Of a stretch of 8,632 bases of DNA, positions 1 to 6,694 are shown one piece after another (the stretch's first letter is position 1; each line of letters starts with the position of its first letter). The notes below the pieces were generated by a model. It ran no database searches and was not told where the DNA came from. It saw only the letters and a list, made by a program, of their open reading frames with translations. The translations under genes and the position numbers were made by a program. The stretch is from Gemmatimonadota bacterium (GTDB lineage Bacteria; Gemmatimonadota; Gemmatimonadetes; Gemmatimonadales; Gemmatimonadaceae): contig CANGXK010000095.1 of NCBI GenBank assembly GCA_947457715.1, positions 1-8,632 on the forward strand, in the 5' to 3' direction.

Positions 1-243
1 ACCAACACCGTGGCGGCTGAGCTGCCCGCGGGCACCAACAATTTTCTGCGCGGGGCCATGCGCGCGCTCACGCGCGAACGGAAGATGGCCAGCATCGGGC
101 CCGACGTGCCGTTCCGTCTGGTTCGCTATGTCGATGGTCGGCTCGTGTTGCACGATCCGGCCACGAAACAAAGCGTGACCGTGACCAGCTTCGGGCAGAC
201 GCAAGTGGAATCCTTCGACCGCCTGCTGGTCCACACGAAGTAA
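1..243 (+). CDS. puhC: Photosynthetic complex assembly protein PuhC, C-terminal part (5' end outside window)
   Basis: The reading frame is open from base 1 and ends at TAA (241-243), giving 80 residues. The GTG at base 10 is simply an internal codon. The fragment matches what I remember of the C-terminus of the PuhC / photosynthetic complex assembly family: a segment N-N-F-L-R-G, then R-A-L-T-R-E-R-K, then I-G-P-D-V-P-F-R-L and D-G-R-L-V-L-H-D-P-A-T, ending with S-F-G-Q-T-Q-V-E-S-F-D-R-L-L. In purple bacteria PuhC is a membrane-anchored factor needed for efficient assembly of the reaction centre and LH1. It is encoded after puhA and puhB, which would lie to the left of this window. The membrane anchor is in the missing N-terminal part. 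The gene converges on the minus-strand operon; its stop is 28 bp from the stop of the next gene. The family call rests on memory of the family pattern plus the puf genes nearby. No catalytic motif exists to check. Confidence 0.78.
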   Translation, partial: TNTVAAELPAGTNNFLRGAMRALTRERKMASIGPDVPFRLVRYVDGRLVLHDPATKQSVTVTSFGQTQVESFDRLLVHTK

Positions 244-262
244 GGATCCGGCGTGCACCGCC

Positions 263-290
263 AGGCCAGCGCTATCCTTCGCGCTGGCCT
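263..290 (+). terminator. Hairpin at the convergent puhC / membrane-protein junction
   Basis: A perfect 10-bp inverted repeat (arms 263-272 and 281-290, 8-nt loop) starts 20 bp after the puhC stop. Its right arm and loop lie over the stop and last codons of the minus-strand gene ending at 272. On the plus strand it is followed only by a weak pyrimidine stretch (TTCTGCGTTG), and on the minus strand there is no U-run. It may therefore act as a plus-strand terminator, a shared bidirectional stop, or an RNA 3'-end stabiliser. Confidence 0.55.
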
Positions 291-1912
291 TCTGCGTTGA
301 TGGTCACGGTGCAGGCGAGGTCGGCCCCGCTGCGCATGCGACGGAAGAACACGATGTTCACCGTCAGCGCGATCGAGCCGTTCTGGCGGAACTGGCCGGT
401 GAGGCGCGTGGTCAGCGCGGTGCTGGTGCGCGCCTGATCCGGCACGATGCGAAAGGTCGACGCGAAGAATCCGTCGGGATCGACGTTGCTCGGGAAGTTG
501 TCGCCCGCGTCGAAGGCGAGCGTGAGCGTGTCGGCGCCCGGCACATGCCGCACGATCGCGCGGTCCACCGCATCGGGCGCGCGCGTCCACACCGACGCGC
601 ACTCGCTTGAGCCCACCGCCACCGGCGCCGCGTAGCGCACGCGGTACGATCCACCGACGCCGCGCGCGCGCAGGCCGGCGCTGGTGGCGGCAGCCACCAT
701 GGCCCGCGAACGCGGGGCGCCAGATGCGCGGCTGCCCGTGTTGGCGCGGAAGCGCACCGGCGTGCCGAACTCGGTGATGATCTCGTTGATCTCCTCCTTG
801 CGGAGCTCGTGTCGCAACCCCGTGCGCAAGTCGCGGAAGATCACCGCGCCGGCCCGCACGATCTCCACGCGCCCGCGCATCGTGGTGCCGTCTTCGAGAT
901 GCACTTCGTCGTAGGTGGCCTGGGAGGCCACGAGCGGGATGTTCGCCTGGCGCGAATCCCCCACCGCGCGGCGGGCCGGATCGACGAACAGCATGCGTGC
1001 GCTGTCGGCGCCGGTCGGCAGCATCGCGCGGGTGATCGCCGGCACGCCCGGATTGGCGGGTGCATTGATGACCACGCCGCCGGTGAGACTTGGCGGAATC
1101 ACGCGGTTCGACATCGTGGGTCCTATCGCGCTGGCCTTCGCGGCGTCTGATGCGCCGGTGGCCAGCGGAGGCGGGATGGTCGAGCCACTCGCCGCCGGCA
1201 CCGGTGGCGCACTCCGTGAGCCGAGCGTGACCTGCATGATCACCCCGAGCGCCAAGAGCCCGAGCACCCCCACCATGCTGCGGGCGATCCACGGATTCAT
1301 CGATGGCGCCCCCACGCGCGCATGGGGGAGATACGGCGCCGCCCTGCGCGCTGGCCCGCGTGACGTGGGGGTGGTCACCGACGTCGGGCGTGTGACTGCG
1401 CGCGTAACGCGGGGCGTAACGTGGGGCGCCGTTGCGCCCAACCCTGCCCTGCGCGCGGCCTGCGCTCCGCTCGCTGCCGCCGTGGCGTGCAATCGGGCGG
1501 CGAGCACGGTGATCGGCTCGGCTCTGGACTCCGGTTTGGCCTTGGGAGGCGGGGCAACGCGCAGCTGCTCGGGCTGAATCACGTGCCACGCATAGCCCCA
1601 GCACTCCACCGCCCAGCGCGCCATGTCGGGCTGCACGAACCGCTCGGCCGACCACTGCATCACGAACGGCGCCACGATCGCGTCCCATCGCGCCGACTCC
1701 ATCGCGCCGTCGGGGAGCCACTCGCGGACGCCACGACGTAAGGCCTCGATCAGCAGTTCGGCTAGCGGGCGCGCATCGCTGCCTGTGTGATCGAGCAGGC
1801 GGTTGCGCAGAATCAGCAATGACGGCCGGTCCCACGTCGTGGGCTCCTGGGCCACCAACTCGTGCAGCGCGTCACGCATGCGGATGCGCGGATCGACGAA
1901 GCCCATGTTCAC
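272..1912 (-). CDS. Single-span membrane protein, long paralogue (last gene of triad operon), function unknown
   Basis: This 546-residue protein has a start at GTG 1912, with GAG five bases upstream; ATG 1906 is an alternative two codons in. I do not recognise a named function. Residues ~30-112 form a helical domain with R-N-R-L-L-D-x-T-G-S-D and Q-P-D-x-A-R-W-A-V-x-x-W, a pattern I recall from multidomain bacterial signalling proteins. Residues ~113-207 are a basic, Thr/Ala/Pro-rich linker with a dense Thr cluster at 166-183. One membrane helix spans ~211-231, with arginines before it, so the N-terminus should be cytosolic. Residues ~330-385 look like a small SH3/Sm-like beta domain (E-V-H-L-E-D-G-T-T-M-R-G-R-V-E, then E-I-N-E-I-I). 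Residues ~420-541 are a beta-rich domain with Cys438 and Cys534, probably a periplasmic disulfide. The N- and C-terminal domains and the anchor are shared with the gene upstream (1919-3334), so the two are paralogues. That gene's stop lies only 6 nt before this start, indicating co-transcription. Confidence 0.85.
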   Translation of the reverse strand: MNMGFVDPRIRMRDALHELVAQEPTTWDRPSLLILRNRLLDHTGSDARPLAELLIEALRRGVREWLPDGAMESARWDAIVAPFVMQWSAERFVQPDMARWAVECWGYAWHVIQPEQLRVAPPPKAKPESRAEPITVLAARLHATAAASGAQAARRAGLGATAPHVTPRVTRAVTRPTSVTTPTSRGPARRAAPYLPHARVGAPSMNPWIARSMVGVLGLLALGVIMQVTLGSRSAPPVPAASGSTIPPPLATGASDAAKASAIGPTMSNRVIPPSLTGGVVINAPANPGVPAITRAMLPTGADSARMLFVDPARRAVGDSRQANIPLVASQATYDEVHLEDGTTMRGRVEIVRAGAVIFRDLRTGLRHELRKEEINEIITEFGTPVRFRANTGSRASGAPRSRAMVAAATSAGLRARGVGGSYRVRYAAPVAVGSSECASVWTRAPDAVDRAIVRHVPGADTLTLAFDAGDNFPSNVDPDGFFASTFRIVPDQARTSTALTTRLTGQFRQNGSIALTVNIVFFRRMRSGADLACTVTINAEGQREG

Positions 1913-1918
1913 GCGCGC

Positions 1919-3334
1919 TCAGCCCGGGAGACGGATCGCGCTGAGATCGGCGGTGACCACGCACGACTGCGTGCGCCCCCAGCGAATGATCGCTTGGGTG
2001 TATGTCTCGCTTTCGCCACTGAAGCCGTTGGGGAGGAAGCGACCGCGCATCCGGAATTGCCAGGGAATGTTGTTCGTGGTCCCCGACAGGGGCCCGGCGA
2101 CAAATCGCCCCTCGCGGTCGAGCGTTCCCGCCACGTCGCGTGAATCCAGGCGGAAGTCGGCATTCCCCGGCACATGCGTGATGCGCTCCTCGGTTTCGCG
2201 CCCGACGCCAAGCGCGCGCGCCACCGATGCGCAACTCGTGCTGCCGTCGACCGAGCGGATGCGCTGGGTCACGCGGTACCGGCCGGCCACCCCGGACAGC
2301 ATCGGCGACACGAACGGCACATCCGCCGCGGGAGCAACGACCGCGACGGTCTCGCCGCTGGCCGCAGGAGCCTCTGTGAGCCCCGATGCCGCCGAAGGCT
2401 GCACTGTGTCGAGTGCCGCCACGTTTTCGGCTGTACGGGGCACTCTGGCCGCGGCACTGGCCATCGGCAGTGCTGCTGGTACTGCCGATGGCAGTGCCTC
2501 GGGCAGGGCCTCGGGACCGCGCGACACCTCGCGGTTTCGCAGGGCCCGCCCCATCGACAGCGAGACCACTACCAGCAGCCCGGCGAACACGATGGCCGCG
2601 AGTCGCTCCACCGGCTGGTACTTGGGACCCTGCACCTGTGGCGAACTTGGCACGAGCCGCCCGCTGCTGGCCAGCGCCAACCGTGCCGCGGGCTTCACCT
2701 TGGCGCCCACGCCGAACGATGCCGGCCCGCCGGCCCATGACGGCGCGTTCGGGCGCACCGGCTTCGGGGCGCTTGGCAGCGCCGGCACCGTGCCGAAGCG
2801 TGCGGTCGCCAGGGCCAGTGTCGCCTTGGCCGCCGCCGCTGCGGCGCTGGCCGTACCCGTGGCCGCCGTACCGGTTGCCGACGCGTATGGCACCGTCTCT
2901 GTGGTGCGCATCGTTGGCGACGCGATCACCTCCCGCGCGGCCGGTACCGGCGACACGCCGAGGGCGCGCGCCCACACGTCCACCGCCCATCGCGCGACAT
3001 CGGGCTGCAAATAGCGCGTGGACACGATCTGATGCACGAGCGGCGCGCGCGCGGTATCCCAGGCCGCCGGCGACAGCGGCGTGCGCTCGAGGCGCCGCAG
3101 CGCGGGACGCACGGCGTGTCCGAGTTCGATCAGTAAATCGACCAGCGGACGATGATCGCTGCCCGTTTCGTCGAGCAGCCGATTCCGCTGCCGCGCCGAG
3201 ATCGTCGCGCGGTCCCCCGCGTCCTCATCCAGCGACCACAGCGGCCAGCATACGATCAGCGCACGGCCGACACGTTGAAACGCGTCGGACTCGTGGACCG
3301 GGGCAGCCGGTGACGGTGGGACAGGCGGTATCAT
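1919..3334 (-). CDS. Single-span membrane protein, short paralogue, function unknown
   Basis: This 471-residue protein starts at ATG 3334; no strong ribosome binding site is visible. It has the same architecture as the following gene without the SH3-like insert. Residues ~45-126 hold the helical domain (R-N-R-L-L-D-E-T-G-S-D, Q-P-D-V-A-R-W-A-V, ending W-A-R-A-L-G-V). Residues ~127-240 are an Ala/Pro/Ser linker, and a membrane helix lies at ~244-262 with basic residues on both sides. A second low-complexity stretch at ~270-340 includes repeated A-L-P-x-A units. Residues ~350-468 form a beta-rich domain opening with G-R-Y-R-V, with Cys368 and Cys458 at positions matching the paralogue's cysteines. 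Predicted topology is a cytosolic N-terminus and periplasmic C-terminus. It lies 43 bp after the kinase gene and 6 bp before its paralogue, so it most likely belongs to the triad operon. Role inferred only: sensor, substrate or effector of the kinase/phosphatase pair. Confidence 0.85.
   Translation of the reverse strand: MIPPVPPSPAAPVHESDAFQRVGRALIVCWPLWSLDEDAGDRATISARQRNRLLDETGSDHRPLVDLLIELGHAVRPALRRLERTPLSPAAWDTARAPLVHQIVSTRYLQPDVARWAVDVWARALGVSPVPAAREVIASPTMRTTETVPYASATGTAATGTASAAAAAAKATLALATARFGTVPALPSAPKPVRPNAPSWAGGPASFGVGAKVKPAARLALASSGRLVPSSPQVQGPKYQPVERLAAIVFAGLLVVVSLSMGRALRNREVSRGPEALPEALPSAVPAALPMASAAARVPRTAENVAALDTVQPSAASGLTEAPAASGETVAVVAPAADVPFVSPMLSGVAGRYRVTQRIRSVDGSTSCASVARALGVGRETEERITHVPGNADFRLDSRDVAGTLDREGRFVAGPLSGTTNNIPWQFRMRGRFLPNGFSGESETYTQAIIRWGRTQSCVVTADLSAIRLPG
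2460..2492. repeat. Perfect 12-bp inverted repeat inside a coding region
   Basis: The arms 2460-2471 and 2481-2492 are exact reverse complements around a 9-nt spacer. The repeat lies in the part of the short membrane-protein gene that encodes the periplasmic Ala/Pro low-complexity stretch. No U-run follows, so it is not a typical terminator. It may be an mRNA hairpin or a by-product of repetitive Ala/Pro codons. Confidence 0.6.
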
Positions 3335-3377
3335 GAAACGCGAACGCTCTCGATGCCAGAGATGGACTCAGACTGAA

Positions 3378-4802
3378 TCAGACGGTGGCGCCAAGACGCA
3401 GCACGCGGGCCGGCAACACATCGCCGATACGCAACGACAGTCCGCTCACGCACTCCACCGACGCGTTGCGACCGATGGCCGCGCCGCCCTCGACGTACCA
3501 TGGCGTGTCGCTGGTGTTCACCAGCCACCACTTCCCGCCGTGTTGCGCCACGTAGCCGCGCGGCGTGCGATCGGCCCGCTCATTCGGAAGTGTGCCGAGA
3601 CACAGGTGCCAGTCGTGCAGCATGAGATGATGCCAGAGGACCACCTGATCCTTCTCGTCCACCATCCCCCGATCGGTTTCACGCCACAGCTGCGCGACCA
3701 GCGGCGCACTCGCCAGCCGCTCATCGCCGCGCAACGACGTATTCGGCAAGCCCTCACCAACGATCGTCCACTTTCCCGACGGGAGTGGATGCACGCGCTG
3801 CAGCGTGCGATACAGCGCCAGCTCCCACTCGGCCGCATCCGCGCGCTTCTGCGGCGCATGCAGGCCGTCCACGAACGTGCGCGTAAAGCACTGGGCCAAT
3901 GCCGGGCCCAATCGCGTGTACGGCACGTCGATGGGCTTTACCGACGGATTGCGACGATCGGTGGGATGCTCCACGAACAGCGCCTTTGCGCCCATGGAGA
4001 GCGTTTCGTCTTCCTCGGCGGACCGCGCGCTGTTCACCTTCCGGCCCTGCAGCGGATGGCGTTCGAGCAGCAGCTCGTACAGCAGCACCGCCAAGGCGTG
4101 CTTGTCGGTGGCGATCGACGGCTGTGCCTTGTTGGCCAACACCTCGGGCGCGATGTAGCCGGGCGTGCCGAGCACCGATGGCGGCGCCACGCCGGGCACC
4201 ACCAGCGAGTCGATATCGATGATGCAGGCGTCGCCGGCCTTGGGATCGACCAACACGTTCTTGTTCGAGAGGTCGGCGTGCGCGAGTCCCGCCATGTGCA
4301 GCCGGCGCACCGCGCGCGCCAGGCGCACGGCGATCTGCAATCGCGTGAGCAGCGAGCCCGTCTCGGCCTGCGGCACGAACTTCGAGGCTTTGCCGCCGGT
4401 GAACCAGCGCACCTCCTTCTCCTGCTTCGTGCCGAACCGATCGGCGAAGTAGAAGTTGGGGCGGTAGGTCGGTGTGACCACACCGAGCGGCGGCCACACC
4501 AGCTGCTGCCTGCGCACGAAATCCATCGGCACGGCGTGCTCGCCGTCGACCATGCCCACCGGCCACGAGTAGTATGGCGTCCAATACGCGCCGTTGGCGG
4601 CGAGCGTGGGATTGTAATTCGTGAGAATGCGCGTGAGACGATCCACGCGTTCCCGACGGTCGCTCAGTGAGCCGTAGTAGAAGCCCACGGCATACTGCCG
4701 GTCGCGCGTGAGGAACACGCGCTTCTCGGCGCCGGTGCCCACCGGTTCGTCTTCCAGTTGCAGCACGCGCCCATCAGTGAGGCGGCAGCTTACGGTGCCC
4801 AC
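3378..4802 (-). CDS. Ser/Thr-type protein kinase of the TerY-P triad, WNK-like lysine placement
   Basis: Start chosen at GTG 4802 (474 aa, AGGA nine bases upstream, 13-bp overlap with the phosphatase gene); GTG 4829 would add nine residues but lacks a ribosome binding site. Numbering is from 4802. The glycine-rich loop is G-T-G-A-E-K (22-27). The beta-3 strand reads A-V-G-F, so the usual ATP-binding lysine is absent, and Lys27 in the loop could replace it. The catalytic loop is H-A-D-L-S-N-K-N (175-182: Asp177, Asn182), the metal site is I-D-I-D (Asp196), and the activation segment is G-T-P-G-Y-I-A-P-E (212-220). Residues ~342-474 form a separate C-terminal region; its end (G-K-W-W-L-V-N-T-S, later I-G-D-V-L) resembles a degenerate FHA phosphothreonine-binding fold. 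I recall related kinases in Ter-linked triads with similar spacing and motifs. Likely a soluble cytosolic kinase opposed by the adjacent PP2C phosphatase. Catalytic residues look intact; substrates are unknown. Confidence 0.88.
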   Translation of the reverse strand: MGTVSCRLTDGRVLQLEDEPVGTGAEKRVFLTRDRQYAVGFYYGSLSDRRERVDRLTRILTNYNPTLAANGAYWTPYYSWPVGMVDGEHAVPMDFVRRQQLVWPPLGVVTPTYRPNFYFADRFGTKQEKEVRWFTGGKASKFVPQAETGSLLTRLQIAVRLARAVRRLHMAGLAHADLSNKNVLVDPKAGDACIIDIDSLVVPGVAPPSVLGTPGYIAPEVLANKAQPSIATDKHALAVLLYELLLERHPLQGRKVNSARSAEEDETLSMGAKALFVEHPTDRRNPSVKPIDVPYTRLGPALAQCFTRTFVDGLHAPQKRADAAEWELALYRTLQRVHPLPSGKWTIVGEGLPNTSLRGDERLASAPLVAQLWRETDRGMVDEKDQVVLWHHLMLHDWHLCLGTLPNERADRTPRGYVAQHGGKWWLVNTSDTPWYVEGGAAIGRNASVECVSGLSLRIGDVLPARVLRLGATV

Positions 4803-5809
4803 GTAAGTCCGTCCTGACGGATCACGCACAGCGTGCGATCGTCGTTCTCACCACGCTTCTCGAAGGCCAGCCACTCGATGAGCGCGTGCACCGGATCGGG
4901 CGCGCTCAACACCGGGGCGCGATGCGACGACGTCACGCCGCCCGCGCTCACGGCGTCGCTCACGCCGTGCAGCAGCTGCGTGTACAGCGGGCCGGCGTGT
5001 CGCGTGAACGGGTACCACGGATCTTCCACGCCGTCAGTGGCGAGAATGAGCGCCGCGCAGTGCGTCGCATCGCGGATCACCAGTGACTGCAGCAGCTGCT
5101 CGAGGGCGCCGTCATCCGGAAGGAAGTGCGCCACTTCCCCGGAGAACTCGGTAATCGGTCCGCTCAGCGGCTGCGACACCGTACCATCCGCGTTGAGGCA
5201 CGCCGACGCGCCATCGCCTACCTGCAGCAACCCGATCTTCCCGCCATGCTGCGCGGCGACGAGCAACGTGGTGCGCAGGTCGCGCAGCGCGAGCCCGCAC
5301 TTCGCCGCGAAGTCGCGCAGCGCATGATTGGCCGCCGTGGCGCCGGCCTCGAGGGCGCGACCCAGTAGCGCCGGTTGGGCGGCGTCAGCATGTCCGTGCT
5401 GCAAGGCCTCACGGACGGCGTGCGTGGCGACATGGGTCGCGATCGCCGCACCAAGTCGGCTGTACGTGGCCGAGCCGGCGCCGTCGGCCACGGCCGCGCA
5501 CCAGCCATGCTCGAACAGCAGCAGTTGGCCGGCATCTTCGCGATGATCGCCGCGATGGGCGTGCAGTCGACCGCGGCGCGACGCCACCAGCAAGGACCAG
5601 CCATCGCGGGCGGCGCGCATACCGGTGGCTTCGGCCAGCGGGCCATGGACATCGGGGCGCAGCAGTCCCGGCGCGACCGCGTCGAGATGCGCGCTCCACT
5701 CGTCGGGGCACCACGGCGCGCTCGGTGGTAAGACCGCCCAGATCGCGCGCGGGGGCTCGGGTGTCTCGACGACGGGCGGTGTGTCGACGTTGAGGGTGTC
5801 GTCGGTCAC
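4790..5809 (-). CDS. PP2C-family Ser/Thr phosphatase of the TerY-P triad
   Basis: Start set at GTG 5809 (339 aa), four bases after the vWA stop. The frame is open upstream to 5881, but that would overlap the vWA gene by about 68 bp. Numbering from 5809. PP2C metal-binding motifs are present in order: R-G-R-L-H then H-R-E-D-A-G (79-94), V-A-D-G-A-G-S (107-113, Asp109), V-G-D-G-A (197-201), L-A-T-D-G-V-E-D (256-263, Asp259) and E-N-D-D-R-T (321-326). All expected acidic residues for the two-metal centre are seen, so the enzyme should be active. It is the size of the stand-alone YegK-type phosphatases, without a receiver, PAS or membrane segment. It is expected to remove phosphate from Ser/Thr of the kinase, the membrane partners or other substrates. 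The first ~30 residues are Pro/acidic and probably disordered. Translational coupling to both neighbours points to balanced expression of the three proteins. Confidence 0.9.
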   Translation of the reverse strand: MTDDTLNVDTPPVVETPEPPRAIWAVLPPSAPWCPDEWSAHLDAVAPGLLRPDVHGPLAEATGMRAARDGWSLLVASRRGRLHAHRGDHREDAGQLLLFEHGWCAAVADGAGSATYSRLGAAIATHVATHAVREALQHGHADAAQPALLGRALEAGATAANHALRDFAAKCGLALRDLRTTLLVAAQHGGKIGLLQVGDGASACLNADGTVSQPLSGPITEFSGEVAHFLPDDGALEQLLQSLVIRDATHCAALILATDGVEDPWYPFTRHAGPLYTQLLHGVSDAVSAGGVTSSHRAPVLSAPDPVHALIEWLAFEKRGENDDRTLCVIRQDGLTWAP

Positions 5810-5813
5810 GCGC

Positions 5814-6503
5814 TTACGGTACGATCGTGATGCCGGGCGGCGGAGGCGGCAGCGTAATGCCACCGCCGTCGGCCACTGCACCGACCTTCGCGCTCGTCTG
5901 CTTCACCGACGCCGACACGAAGCGGAAGAACGCCTTGAAGGCGTCGGGGGACATGTCCTGCATCTGGATGACGATCTCGGTGACCTGCTTGAGCGCTTCC
6001 ACGTCGGCCTGATCGCCGCACGCCACGGCGATGATGTTGGCGGGGCGACGCTCGCGGAGCTGCTGCGCGTAGATCGGCCAGTCGACATCGGTGGGGGCGC
6101 CGTCGGAGAGAATGAACACGAGCGGACGCCAGTCGCCCTTCTGATCGGCCGTGGTGCGCACCAGTTCGCGTTCGAAGACTTCCAGCAGCAGCCGGAGTCC
6201 GTCACCGAAGTTCGTCTGTCCGCTGGCCTGCAGCTCCGGCGGGTTGAACATCGCGACTTCCGTGAGCGGCACGATCTGCTGCGCAGTGTTGGAGAAGGTG
6301 AGCACCGACAGATAGGCGCTCTCGATCGCCTGCGGATCACCGAGCAGGTCGCGATGGAGCTGCCGGATCCCGGACTTCACGGATTCGATGGGGGTACCCT
6401 GCATCGAGCCGGAAACGTCGGCGAGGATGTACACGGGAAGGCGACGGGTGGACACAGGGAGCTCGCTCGGAGGGCGGATAGGGGGCGGCCGATGGACCGG
6501 CAT
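5814..6503 (-). CDS. TerY/YegL-like von Willebrand factor A domain protein
   Basis: This 229-residue protein starts at ATG 6503. No clear ribosome binding site is visible; GTG 6455 is a possible shorter start, and the open frame above 6503 only mirrors pufC. The body opens with R-R-L-P-V-Y-I-L-A-D-V-S-G-S-M (20-34), the hallmark of TerY/YegL proteins. The metal-ion-dependent adhesion site is complete: D-x-S-x-S (Asp29, Ser31, Ser33), Thr97 in Q-T-N-F-G-D-G, and Asp134 in L-S-D-G-A-P-T-D. The single vWA domain takes up nearly all of the protein. The last ~15 residues are Gly/Pro-rich with a run of six prolines, a possible docking tail. No signal peptide or membrane helix is seen, so it should be cytosolic. 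In Ter-linked systems this protein is thought to be the scaffold or metal-dependent partner of the PP2C/kinase pair. It is the first gene of the five-gene operon. Confidence 0.9.
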   Translation of the reverse strand: MPVHRPPPIRPPSELPVSTRRLPVYILADVSGSMQGTPIESVKSGIRQLHRDLLGDPQAIESAYLSVLTFSNTAQQIVPLTEVAMFNPPELQASGQTNFGDGLRLLLEVFERELVRTTADQKGDWRPLVFILSDGAPTDVDWPIYAQQLRERRPANIIAVACGDQADVEALKQVTEIVIQMQDMSPDAFKAFFRFVSASVKQTSAKVGAVADGGGITLPPPPPGITIVP

Positions 6504-6694
6504 TCGACAAATGAATGCGTATGGGGCGACGGCGGTTTCTGCGAAGCCCAGGTGATCACGACGTCTGAGATCCGCGAGTCGGATACTGGTGGGCCGGCGC
6601 GGGTACGCAAAACCCCGTAGCACCGAGACGGCACTACGGGGTTGGTCGCGCGGTGGGCCAAGGGCCCTTTGCGCGGAAGCGCGATGCGACTGCG
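6504..6694. other. Gene-free spacer between pufC and the triad operon
   Basis: This 191-bp stretch holds the puf terminator and, on the triad side, about 100 bp that must contain the operon's promoter if the terminator is effective. It includes the 8-bp palindrome GTGATCAC (6552-6559). I see no convincing TGT-N12-ACA (PpsR/CrtJ-type) site and no strong sigma-70-like promoter. Confidence 0.5.
6606..6643 (-). terminator. Rho-independent terminator of the puf operon
   Basis: The arms 6611-6620 and 6634-6643 form a perfect 10-bp stem with a GC-rich core; the 13-nt loop contains a smaller CCG/CGG pairing. In the minus-strand transcript the stem runs into a UUUU stretch (bases 6612-6609), as expected for intrinsic termination. 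It starts about 51 bases after the pufC stop. Short GC-rich hairpins between 6650 and 6690 may add 3'-end stability. It should insulate the vWA operon from strong puf transcription. Confidence 0.8.

Noticed and set aside
126..1835. 569-codon minus-strand open frame overlapping the long membrane paralogue
   Set aside because: It is Arg/Gly-rich with no domain pattern and lies in another frame over a gene that has clear paralogy and a membrane helix. It is a GC-driven shadow.
1803..3014. 403-codon plus-strand open frame
   Set aside because: It is antisense to the two membrane-protein genes, has low-complexity Ala/Thr/Ser content and no recognisable motif, and its start lies inside the other gene. 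It is a shadow.
272..3334. The two membrane proteins as lineage-specific reaction-centre subunits
   Set aside because: Phototrophic Gemmatimonadota are reported to have extra reaction-centre subunits. However, the cytosolic signalling-type domain and the operon link to the kinase triad fit a signalling role better, and I cannot compare the sequences here.
3333..4670. 445-codon plus-strand open frame opposite the kinase
   Set aside because: It is Arg/His/Gln-rich with no domain. The minus strand carries all the kinase motifs.
5810..5881. Upstream start of the phosphatase at 5881
   Set aside because: It overlaps the vWA coding end and adds an Arg-rich stretch unlike the rest. GTG 5809 lies four bases after the vWA stop.
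6518..6545. Promoter-like pair TTCGCA / CATACG (16-bp spacer, minus strand) before the vWA gene
   Set aside because: Only 4 of 6 and 3 of 6 matches to the sigma-70 consensus, no better than chance in this composition. Promoter consensus for this phylum is unknown to me.
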